Shown piece by piece: positions 6,980 through 13,879 of a DNA stretch of 54,781 bases. Source of the stretch: Longimicrobium sp. Lineage in GTDB: Bacteria > Gemmatimonadota > Gemmatimonadetes > Longimicrobiales > Longimicrobiaceae. The position numbers were made by a program, and so were the translations under genes. The stretch is taken from assembly GCA_036377595.1 (NCBI GenBank), contig DASUYB010000023.1, forward strand, positions 1-54,781, in the 5' to 3' direction. The notes beneath the pieces were generated by a model. The model did no database searches. It was not told the DNA's origin and saw only the letters and a program-made list of their open reading frames with translations. The first letter of the stretch is position 1. Every line of letters starts with the position of its first letter.

Positions 6980-8263
6980 ATGCAGATCCCGATCGAACGA
7001 TACGAGCTGGACAACGGGCTGAAGGTGGTGCTGAGCGAGGACCACTCCACGCCCGTGGTCGCGCTCAACATCTGGTACGACGTGGGAAGCCGGAACGAGC
7101 TGCCGGGGAAGACCGGGCTGGCGCACCTGTTCGAGCACATGATGTTCCAGGGCACCGTGCACGTTCCCGGCACCAACCACATCGCGCACGTGGAGCGCGT
7201 GGGCGGCTCGCTGAACGCGTCGACCTACCTGGACCGCACCAACTACTACGACACGGTGCCGTCGGACCGGCTGGAGCTGGTGCTGTGGCTGGAGAGCGAC
7301 CGGCTGGGGTTCTTCCTTCCCGCGCTGACGCAGGAGAAGCTCGACCTGCAGCGCGACGTGGTGAAGAACGAGCGCCGCCAGCGGGTGGACAACCAGCCCT
7401 ATGGCGACTGGGACGAGCGGCTGCAGGCGCTGCTCTATCCCCCCGACCACCCGTACCACCACCCCGTGATCGGCAGCATGGCGGACCTGGACGCCGCCAG
7501 CCTGGACGACGTCGCCGACTTCTTCCGGACCTACTACGCGCCCGACAACGGCGTGCTGACGCTGTGCGGCGACTTCGACCCCGACGAGGCGCGGCGGCTG
7601 ATCGAGCGCTGGTTCGGCCCCATCCCCCGCGGGCCGGGCGTGCCCCCGATTCCCGGGCGCCCCGTGCTGGAGCCGTTCAAGCTGGGGCGCGAGGTGCGCG
7701 AGACACGCGGCGGCGTGCCCCTCCCGCGCGTGTACCTGGCGTGGCGCGTGCCCGCGTACGGCACCCGCGACTACTACGTGGGCGACGTGGCCAGCGAGCT
7801 GCTGGCGGGCGGGAAGTCGGCGCGGCTGTACCGCTCGCTGGTGCGCGAGCGGCGCATGGCGCGCGGCATCGCCGCGTTCCTGCTGCCGGTGGTGACCGGC
7901 GCCAGCTCGCTGATCGCCCGCGGCAACGTGCCCGACGGCGAGGACCCCGCCGTGCTGGAGCGCGCCATGCGCGACGAGGTGGCGCGGCTGGCGTCGGGCG
8001 ACATCACCGCCGCCGAGGTGGAGCGCGCGGTGACGGGGATCGAGGCGCGGCACCTGTTCGACCTGCAGAAGGTGAACGAGCGCGCCGACCAGATCTCGCA
8101 GCTCACCACCTTCTTCGACGATCCCGGCCTGATCAACACCGAGCTCGACCACTACCGCGCCATCACCGCCGACGACGTGCGGACCTTCGCGGCCGAGTAC
8201 CTGACCGACGACAACCTCGTGGTGCTGACCTACATTGCCGACGGGCAGGAGGCGGGCTCGTGA
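6980..8263 (+). CDS. M16 family zinc peptidase, catalytic subunit
   Basis: The 427-residue protein is an inverse zincin. HLFEH at residues 49-53 gives two zinc His and the catalytic Glu, and the distal Glu lies in VKNERRQR near residue 129. The usual M16 landmarks RTNYYDTVP and YG...HPY follow, and the second domain contains AWRVPAYGTRDYY. No signal peptide is visible, unlike the paralogue at 33970, so this copy may be cytosolic. The start ATG 6980 is placed where homology begins; a longer open frame runs back into dispersed repeat M and is rejected. The gene overlaps the next by 4 bases (GTGA), giving the common M16B pair of active plus inactive subunit. Likely role: degradation of short peptides or processing of precursors. 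Confidence 0.9.
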   Translation: MQIPIERYELDNGLKVVLSEDHSTPVVALNIWYDVGSRNELPGKTGLAHLFEHMMFQGTVHVPGTNHIAHVERVGGSLNASTYLDRTNYYDTVPSDRLELVLWLESDRLGFFLPALTQEKLDLQRDVVKNERRQRVDNQPYGDWDERLQALLYPPDHPYHHPVIGSMADLDAASLDDVADFFRTYYAPDNGVLTLCGDFDPDEARRLIERWFGPIPRGPGVPPIPGRPVLEPFKLGREVRETRGGVPLPRVYLAWRVPAYGTRDYYVGDVASELLAGGKSARLYRSLVRERRMARGIAAFLLPVVTGASSLIARGNVPDGEDPAVLERAMRDEVARLASGDITAAEVERAVTGIEARHLFDLQKVNERADQISQLTTFFDDPGLINTELDHYRAITADDVRTFAAEYLTDDNLVVLTYIADGQEAGS

Positions 8264-9633
8264 GCGCCGTCGACCGCGCGCTCGCGCCGCCGCGGGGGCC
8301 GCTGCGCCCCTTCCGCTTTCCCCCCGTGCACCGCCGCCGGCTGGCCAACGGGGTGAACCTGCTGGTGGCGGAGATGCACAGCTTTCCCGTGGTCACCGTC
8401 GACGTGGTGTTCGACGCGGGCGGGCTGACCGAGAACCGCGAGCACGCCGGCGTGGCCGCGATCACCACCGCGCTGCTGGAGAGCGGGGCGGGGGAGATGG
8501 ACGCCGACGAGATCGCCGAGCGGGTGGACGGGCTGGGGATTTCGCTCGATTCGGGCGTGTCGTGGGACACCGGGCAGAGCGGCTTCACCTGCCTGCGCGC
8601 GCGGCTGGAGCCCGCGTTCGGGGTGCTGGCCGACATCCTCCGCCGCCCCACCTTTCCCGAGCGCGAGGTGGAGCGCGCGCGCGACGAGCGGATGGCCACC
8701 ATCCAGCAGCGCCGCGGCACGCCCAGCACGCTGGCCGACGAGGCGGAGAGCCGCTGGGTGTTCGCGCCGGGCTCGTCGTTCGGGCGGCCGCTGGGCGGGC
8801 TGCTGCGCACCGTGGCCGAGGTGTCGCGCGACGCGGTGGCCGCCTTCCACGCCGCCCGCTACCGCCCCGCGGGCGCCACCCTCGTGGCCGCGGGCGACGT
8901 GACCGCCGACGAGGTGCAGGCGCTGGCCGAGCGCTGGTTCGGCGACTGGGAGGGCGCCCCGGACCCCGTGGCCCCCGCCGACGTGCGGCCCCGGCTGGAC
9001 CGCACGACGATCATCGTGGTCGACCGCCCCGGCTCGGTGCAGAGCGAGATCCGCGTGGGGCACGTGGGGATCGAGCGCGCGGCGCCCGACTACTTCGCGG
9101 TGTCGGTGCTGAACGCCATCCTGGGCGGCACCTTCTCGTCGCGGATGAACCTGAACCTGCGCGAGCGGCTGGGCTACACCTACGGCGCCTCGTCGTCGTT
9201 CGCCTCGCGCCGCCAGCCGGGGCTGTTCACCATGTCGACGGCGGTGCAGACGGAGGTGACCGCGCACTCGGTGAGCGAGATGCTGCGCGAGATGCGGGAG
9301 CTGCAACACGAACCGGTGACCGGTGCGGAGCTCGACGACGCGCGCAACTTCCTGGCGGGCGTCTTTCCCCTGGGCCTGCAGACGACGGACGGGGTGGCGT
9401 CGAAGCTCAGCACCATCGTCACCTACGGGCTGCCGGACGACTACTACGACGGCTACCGCGACGGCCTCCTCTCGGTGACCGCGGCCGAGGTGCAGGAGGC
9501 CGCCCGGCGCCGCCTGTGGCCCGACCGCGCCGCCGTCGTCATCGTCGGCGACGCGGAGAAGATCCGCGGCGAGCTGGAGGCACTGGACGTGGGCCCCGTG
9601 CAGGTGGTCGGCGCGGAGGAGATGGAGGCCTGA
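8260..9633 (+). CDS. M16 family peptidase-like partner subunit (no zinc motif)
   Basis: The 457-residue protein has the two-domain M16 fold, but the HxxEH position reads TENREHAGVA, so zinc binding and catalysis are lost. It keeps the substrate-side elements of the non-catalytic half: FSSRMNLNLRERLGYTYG (Arg/Tyr pair) and the AGATLVAAGDV strand. It starts at GTG 8260, overlapping the stop of the catalytic subunit, which fits stoichiometric coupling into a heterodimeric clam-shell. The same arrangement occurs in M16B pairs of many bacteria and in the mitochondrial processing peptidase. The opening residues are Pro/Arg-rich without a signal peptide. Confidence 0.9.
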   Translation: MSAVDRALAPPRGPLRPFRFPPVHRRRLANGVNLLVAEMHSFPVVTVDVVFDAGGLTENREHAGVAAITTALLESGAGEMDADEIAERVDGLGISLDSGVSWDTGQSGFTCLRARLEPAFGVLADILRRPTFPEREVERARDERMATIQQRRGTPSTLADEAESRWVFAPGSSFGRPLGGLLRTVAEVSRDAVAAFHAARYRPAGATLVAAGDVTADEVQALAERWFGDWEGAPDPVAPADVRPRLDRTTIIVVDRPGSVQSEIRVGHVGIERAAPDYFAVSVLNAILGGTFSSRMNLNLRERLGYTYGASSSFASRRQPGLFTMSTAVQTEVTAHSVSEMLREMRELQHEPVTGAELDDARNFLAGVFPLGLQTTDGVASKLSTIVTYGLPDDYYDGYRDGLLSVTAAEVQEAARRRLWPDRAAVVIVGDAEKIRGELEALDVGPVQVVGAEEMEA

Positions 9634-9635
9634 TA

Positions 9636-9810
9636 CGAAATCCGGGAATTTGGTTGATGCACCCGGACCGATCCCACGCTGACGTCATCCTGAGGCCAGC
9701 CAGACCGTAATCAGCGTCTGTACAAGCGTTTGCAGGCCGAAGGATCTATAATCGCGGCAGCACGAGGTTCGGTCGGACGCACCAATACTTCACCCGGATT
9801 CGGTATGACG
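9636..9810 (+). repeat. Dispersed repeat R, copy 1
   Basis: A roughly 175-bp copy starting CGAAATCCGGGAATTTGG, with the central block GACGTCATCCTGAGGCC...GCAGGCCGAAGGATCTAT. The central ATCCTGAGGCC and GGCCGAAGGAT form an imperfect inverted repeat. Related copies are at 24027-24187 (inverted), 39413-39484 (partial) and 52529-52702. Confidence 0.85.
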
Positions 9811-9842
9811 CGGCTTTCGCACGCGGCCGGGAGACGGATCGA

Positions 9843-9892
9843 TCTCACGCGGAGGCGCGGAGACGCGGAGGCGCACGCCGCGTCTCCGCGCC
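9843..9892 (+). repeat. Hairpin-family element, copy C (right arm shortened)
   Basis: The left arm begins TCTCACGCGGAGG. The right arm retains CGTCTCCGCGCC but lacks the outer GCGTGAGA. It has ACGCGGAG-type arms like copies G and K. Confidence 0.65.
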
Positions 9893-9933
9893 AGGCGATC
9901 TCCGCTCCTGCTGGGCAATTAGCATTGAGTTAA

Positions 9934-9978
9934 CGTTCGTTCGAACGGGTTGAGCGGGGGCCGCTCGACCCGCATCTT
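9934..9978 (+). promoter_or_regulatory. NUDIX gene promoter with adjacent palindrome
   Basis: TTGAGC (9950-9955), a 17-bp spacer and CATCTT (9973-9978) end 16 bases before the ATG. The perfect inverted repeat CGTTCG-TT-CGAACG (9934-9947) abuts the -35 and looks like an operator. Confidence 0.4.
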
Positions 9979-9994
9979 CTTCCCGTAAGGTGAC

Positions 9995-10568
9995 ATGAGC
10001 GACACGCACGGCCCGGCCGGCGCGGGGATGGTCTCGCGCCGGCCGGTGCACAGGGGGCCGGTGGTGGACCTGGGGATCGACACCGTGCGCTTCCCCGACG
10101 GCTCCGTCGGCGAGCTGGAGATGGTGCGGCACTCGGGCGCCGCGGCGGTGCTCCCCGTCCTGAGCGACGCGGACGGGCCGGACCCGCAGGTGATGCTGAT
10201 CCGGCAGTACCGCTACGCCACCGGCGGCTGGCTGTACGAGGTCCCCGCCGGGCGCCCCGACCGCCCCGGCGAGCCGTGGGACGACTGCGCGCGGCGCGAG
10301 CTGCTGGAGGAGACGGGGCTGGTCGCGGGCGAGCTGCGGTACCTCACCACCATCTGGACCACGCCGGGCTTCACCGACGAGCAGATCCGGCTCTACCTGG
10401 CCACGAATCTTTCCGGGGGGCCAGACCTCGTACGATCAGGACGAGTTCGTGGAGCTGGTGCCGATGCCGCTCTCCCGCGCGCTGGAGATGGTGCGCGACG
10501 GCGGGATCAGCGACGGAAAGACGATCTGCACGCTCCTCTACGCCGCCGGGTTCGTGTTCGGGATGTAG
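9995..10568 (+). pseudogene. NUDIX hydrolase (ADP-ribose pyrophosphatase-like), frameshifted
   Basis: The first 140 residues are a good NUDIX domain: MLIRQYRYATGGWLYEVPAG and the NUDIX-box half E-x7-RELLEETGL near residues 90-110, as in ADP-ribose or nucleoside-sugar pyrophosphatases. At the G6 run 10415-10420 the frame is lost. Removing one G restores a normal C-terminus (SYDQDEFVELVPMPL...AAGFVFGM) ending at TAG 10566-10568, about 190 residues in total and right for the family. As written, translation would run on in the wrong frame to about 10822, into the sigma-factor gene. Either the base count of this homopolymer is wrong in the assembly or the gene is freshly inactivated; the downstream part shows no further decay, favouring an error or a very recent event. 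Confidence 0.8.
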
Positions 10569-10806
10569 GCGTGTCAGACTGCCACGGCCGGGCGCGTTCA
10601 AGGGAGCAGGACGGCGGCCGGTGTGTCTTCCGGCGACGCACCGCGTCCCCCGCGGTGGACAGCCGCGCGACAGGGGCGGATGGGGCGGGCGGGAAAAAAC
10701 GAGGCAGAATCAGGGCTTCAGCGCCTGCGGCCGCCGGGTACGACCCGTGCCTTTCCTCCGCATCCGGAAGCCTGCCACACAAGCGGTTCCTCACGAAGGG
10801 GGTTCC

Positions 10807-11430
10807 ATGTTCGAAGTGCTGACCCACAGCCACTCGCCGCCCCGGCGCGGCCTCAAGACGCTGGACGACAGCGAGGTGGTGGCCGCGTTCCTGGCGGGGA
10901 ACCGCCGCGCCTTCGACGAGCTGGTCGAGCGCTACCAGAACCGGCTGCTGAACTTCGTCTACCGCACCACCGGCGACCGCGAGCGCGCCGAAGACCTGGT
11001 GCAGGAGACGTTCATCCGCGTGTACCGGCACCTGCACCGCTTCGACCAGACCAAGAAGTTCTCGACCTGGATCTACACCATCGCCAGCAACCTGGCCAAG
11101 AACGAGCTGCGCAACCGCTCCCGCAACCCGCTGGTGCTGTTCCAGACGATCCTGAAGAACCGGCAGGAGGACCAGCGCCCGCTGGAGTGGGAGGACAACA
11201 CCTACCGCCCCGACGATCTGTTCCGGAAGCGCGCGCTGAAGGCCCAGGTGGACGCCGCGGTGGACCAGCTTCCCGAGCATCACCGCACCGTCTTCATCCT
11301 GCGCGAGATGGAGGGGAAGACGTACGAGGAGATCGCCGACATCACCGACACCAACCTGGGCACGGTGAAGAGCCGCCTGAACCGCGCGCGCAACAGCTTC
11401 GCGCGGATCATCGCCCCGCTGCTGGACTGA
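10807..11430 (+). CDS. ECF sigma factor (RpoE/SigW type)
   Basis: The 207-residue protein has sigma region 2 (FDELVERYQNRLLNFVYR through AEDLVQETFIRVYRHL, core-binding and -10 recognition) and region 4 (LPEHHRTVFILREMEG through GTVKSRLNRAR, helix-turn-helix for the -35), with a short linker and no regions 1.1 or 3, as in ECF sigma factors. The start is ATG 10807 after a G5 Shine-Dalgarno-like run. It is followed, after a 353-bp gap, by a zinc-finger anti-sigma gene, so it should control an envelope or redox stress regulon. An ECF-type promoter sequence lies in front of the anti-sigma gene, suggesting feedback. Confidence 0.93.
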   Translation: MFEVLTHSHSPPRRGLKTLDDSEVVAAFLAGNRRAFDELVERYQNRLLNFVYRTTGDRERAEDLVQETFIRVYRHLHRFDQTKKFSTWIYTIASNLAKNELRNRSRNPLVLFQTILKNRQEDQRPLEWEDNTYRPDDLFRKRALKAQVDAAVDQLPEHHRTVFILREMEGKTYEEIADITDTNLGTVKSRLNRARNSFARIIAPLLD

Positions 11431-11479
11431 CCCCCGGCAAGGAGACGCGTTAGCGACGCTACCTGGTCCGACGAACGAC

Positions 11480-11517
11480 GAGAGGGCGGGCTGCCGAGAC
11501 GGCGGCTCGCCCTTCTC
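11480..11517 (+). terminator. Imperfect terminator hairpin after the sigma gene
   Basis: GAGAGGGCGGGC pairs with GCTCGCCCTTCTC with one bulge, 50 bases after the sigma stop codon. Confidence 0.5.
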
Positions 11518-11544
11518 CGTCTCGGGCTATCTTGACAGAGAATT

Positions 11545-11616
11545 CTCACGCAGAGTCAGCAGGGTCAGCAGAGAACTGCGGTTTTTTAACTGCTAACCCT
11601 GCTGACTCTGCGTGAG
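11545..11616 (+). repeat. Hairpin-family element, copy D
   Basis: The 27-bp arms match at 26 positions: 11545-11571 begins CTCACGCAGAGTCAGCAG, and 11590-11616 is the inverse. The apex carries GAGAACTGCGG and a T6 run. The arms are of the CAGAGTCAGCAG type, as in copy H. Confidence 0.9.
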
Positions 11617-11703
11617 CCAATAGGGATGTATGGTCGGGCACGAGGTCAGGAGATCTCGCCGGAGCTCACGTCCACCCCATCTTCATCTTCCCCTAATCTC
11701 GCT

Positions 11704-11731
11704 GGAACTCCAGAACGGGGCGCGCGTACAA
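11704..11731 (+). promoter_or_regulatory. ECF-type promoter before the anti-sigma gene
   Basis: GGAACT (11704-11709), a 16-bp spacer and GTACAA (11726-11731). GGAAC is the classical ECF -35 and GTnnAA a common ECF -10. It lies 53 bases before the anti-sigma ATG and is a good candidate for autoregulation by the upstream sigma factor. Confidence 0.4.
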
Positions 11732-11783
11732 CGCAGCGTTGCCGGCCCACGGCGGGGCCGCACGGCCAACCAGCGGTGCTACC

Positions 11784-12359
11784 ATGATCGACTGCGATAC
11801 CTACCTGGCGCGCTACTCGGACTACCTCGACCACGACATGACCGTGGCCGAGCGCGACGAGATGGAGGCCCACGCCGACGAGTGCCCCCACTGCGCGCAT
11901 TACGACCGCGTGGTGCGCCGCGGCACCGACGTGCTGCGCGACCTCCCCGAGCTGGAGGTGTCGGAGGACTTCGCCGACCGGCTGCGCTGGCGCCTGTACG
12001 CCGCCGACGAGGAGGAGCGCCGCGGCCGCCGCCTGGCCACGCCGTCGCAGGCCGCCGGGACGCTCGTCATCGCCGCCGTGCTGGCCGTGGCCGCGTGGGT
12101 GCCGCTGATGCGCCCGCGCCCGCACGTGGGCCAGCTTCCCGCGGTGGCCGCCTCGGCGCCGCGCGAGGGGACGATCCTCCGCCGCCTGACCGCGGGGCCG
12201 CTGCATCAGGAGGCCACCAGCCTGACCTCGCGGCTGGCGCAGATCGGCGTGAGCGTGCGCGAGATGCCGTATCACGACGTGGTGTTCCGCACGCAGGGGC
12301 CGCTGGTGGGGCAGCTCGCCGTGTTCTCGCCGCAGGCCGCCGCGGCGCAGCAGCCGTAA
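11784..12359 (+). CDS. Anti-sigma factor with zinc finger (zf-HC2) and one membrane helix
   Basis: The N-terminal anti-sigma domain has the zinc motif H30-x3-C34-x2-C37 within EAHADECPHC, which holds ECF sigma factors inactive. A transmembrane helix follows at about 92-111 (AAGTLVIAAVLAVAAWVPLM), then an extracytoplasmic domain of about 80 residues of unknown fold, the likely sensor. Total length is 191 residues. The start ATG 11784 gives the standard zf-HC2 N-terminus (MIDCDTYLARYSDYLD). It should bind the ECF factor encoded at 10807; release by proteolysis (site-2 protease) or a thiol switch is the usual mechanism. holA begins 29 bases downstream and is probably co-transcribed. Confidence 0.9.
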   Translation: MIDCDTYLARYSDYLDHDMTVAERDEMEAHADECPHCAHYDRVVRRGTDVLRDLPELEVSEDFADRLRWRLYAADEEERRGRRLATPSQAAGTLVIAAVLAVAAWVPLMRPRPHVGQLPAVAASAPREGTILRRLTAGPLHQEATSLTSRLAQIGVSVREMPYHDVVFRTQGPLVGQLAVFSPQAAAAQQP

Positions 12360-12388
12360 CCCGTTCGCACTCCTCACGATCCACCGGC

Positions 12389-13411
12389 GTGCCGCAGATC
12401 TCCTACGACCAGCTGCAGCGCACTCTCCGCGACCGGGCCGCGGGGGGTGCGTTCTTCTTCCACGGCGACGAGGACTTCTTCCGCGAGGAGGCGGTCGGCC
12501 GGGTCGTGTCGACGTACCTGGACGAGGCCACGCGCGACTTCAACTTCGACCAGCTGCGCGGCGGCGACGTGGACGGCGACGCGCTGGCCTCCGTCCTCGC
12601 GACGCCGCCCATGATGGCCGAGCACCGCGTGGTGGTCGTCCGCGACGCGCAGGGGCTGGGGCAGAAGGCGCGCGAGGTGGTCGAGGCTGCGGTCAAGTCG
12701 CCCGAGCCGGGGCTGGTGCTCGTCATCTCCGCCTCGATCCCCTCGGGCTCGAAGGCCAAGTTCTACGACGAGCTGAAGAAGCACGCCACCTCCGTGGAGT
12801 TCAACCCGCTGGCCGCGGACGACGCGCCGGGGTGGCTGATGGAGGAGGCGCGCGGAACGCACGGGGTGGAGCTGGACGCCGACGCCGCCCGCGCCATCGT
12901 CGGCGCCATGGGGGTGGAGCTGGGGATGCTGGTGAGCGAGCTGAAGAAGCTGGCCGCCTACGCGGGCGACCGGAAGCGCCTCACCCTCGACGACGTGAAG
13001 GCGGTGGGCGGCGCCATCCCGCGGCAGGACCGCTGGGCCTGGTTCGACCTCGTCGCAGAACGCCGCTTCCGCGAGGCGCTGGACGCGCTTCCCGTCCTCC
13101 TCGAGCAGGGGGAGAACGGCGTGGGGCTGGTGATCGGGATGGGCGGGCAGCTGCTGAAGGTGGGGATCGTCTGCGCCGGCGGGCAGGGTGCGCTGGAGCG
13201 CGAGCTGAAGCCGTTCCAGCGGTGGATGGCGCGCCGCATCGTCCCCGTTGCTCGCAAGTGGACGCTGCCGGAGGTCGACGCCGCGCTAGCCGAGCTGCTG
13301 CGCACCGACCGCCTGCTCAAGTCCGCCTCCATGAGCGACCGCCAGGCCATGGAGGAGCTCCTCCTCCGCCTCTGGGCCATCCGCCCCGAGCGCGAGGGGC
13401 GCGCGGCGTAG
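12389..13411 (+). CDS. holA: DNA polymerase III subunit delta
   Basis: The 340-residue protein fits HolA: an N-terminal AAA-like domain beginning FFFHGDEDFFREEA, a central strand RVVVVRDAQ, the KSPEPGLVLVIS region, and a C-terminal helical collar domain with the LLEQGENGVGLVIGM and RTDRLLKSASMSDRQAMEELLL pattern typical of delta. It is the clamp-loader wrench that opens the beta clamp during DNA replication. It starts at GTG 12389 with no strong ribosome-binding site, 29 bases after the anti-sigma gene, so coupling to that operon is likely. Length is normal (about 340). Confidence 0.9.
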   Translation: MPQISYDQLQRTLRDRAAGGAFFFHGDEDFFREEAVGRVVSTYLDEATRDFNFDQLRGGDVDGDALASVLATPPMMAEHRVVVVRDAQGLGQKAREVVEAAVKSPEPGLVLVISASIPSGSKAKFYDELKKHATSVEFNPLAADDAPGWLMEEARGTHGVELDADAARAIVGAMGVELGMLVSELKKLAAYAGDRKRLTLDDVKAVGGAIPRQDRWAWFDLVAERRFREALDALPVLLEQGENGVGLVIGMGGQLLKVGIVCAGGQGALERELKPFQRWMARRIVPVARKWTLPEVDAALAELLRTDRLLKSASMSDRQAMEELLLRLWAIRPEREGRAA

Positions 13412-13441
13412 GGTGACCGCGAACACCACCTGGATGCAACG

Positions 13442-13473
13442 GAGCCCGTGTCGCCCCATGGCGGCACGGGCTC
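13442..13473 (+). terminator. Terminator after holA
   Basis: The stem GAGCCCGTG/CACGGGCTC (13442-13450 with 13465-13473) is continued inside by CGCC/GGCG, with loop CCAT. Confidence 0.75.
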
Positions 13474-13633
13474 GGTGCGAGTAGGAGACGCGCGTATCCG
13501 CCTAGTTCCCGTCGTTCACGGCGGCCCGGAATCCGGGGGCTCGCGTGCACCTACAGTTCCCACCTGGTGACGCAGTTGGCAGAAGCATCGGCCCGCGCCG
13601 GCGACGGGGGATTGAAGAAGCGCCTGTCCCAGT

Positions 13634-13669
13634 CCTCTGTGCCTCCGCGATCTCTGTGTCCTCTTGTGA
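13634..13669 (+). repeat. Solo right arm of the hairpin family (decayed)
   Basis: CCTCTGTGCCTCCG...CTGTGTCCTCTTGTGA is a right arm of the ACAGAG type with no left partner. Confidence 0.55.
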
Positions 13670-13780
13670 AAATTAAGATCGTCCGACGCCCGAACGATCT
13701 TTCGGATTGGGGGATGACGATCATCCTCAGGGATGATGCGCGGATCTGCTTGCTCTGTGCATCTCCAAGGTCGTCCGGAG

Positions 13781-13809
13781 TTGCCGTCCGGCGGCCGCAT
13801 GCGTAGATT
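13781..13809 (+). promoter_or_regulatory. mutS promoter
   Basis: TTGCCG (13781-13786), a 17-bp spacer and TAGATT (13804-13809). The predicted start of transcription near 13816 excludes the upstream in-frame starts and supports ATG 13880. Confidence 0.55.
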
Positions 13810-13879
13810 CCGGCCACTTCCCGCGACCGATTCGCAGTCCCTGCGCCGGGCCTCCGGCGCGCTCCCCTCGCCCCGCCCG

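Larger units (their letters stand above)
9634..9994 (+). other. Gap between M16 pair 1 and NUDIX gene
   Basis: It is filled by dispersed repeat R copy 1, shortened hairpin copy C and the promoter with palindrome. No gene is seen. Confidence 0.6.
11431..11783 (+). other. Gap between sigma and anti-sigma genes
   Basis: It contains the imperfect terminator, hairpin copy D and the ECF-like promoter. Sigma and anti-sigma genes usually abut, so this pair looks split by the repeat. No gene is seen. Confidence 0.55.
13412..13879 (+). other. Gap between holA and mutS
   Basis: It holds the holA terminator, a solo hairpin arm and the mutS promoter. Open frames here are short and have no coding look. 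Confidence 0.55.

Noticed and set aside
10569-10806. Possible small gene between the NUDIX and sigma genes
   Set aside because: Frames are arginine/proline-rich with no ribosome-binding site; they look like noise in GC-rich DNA.
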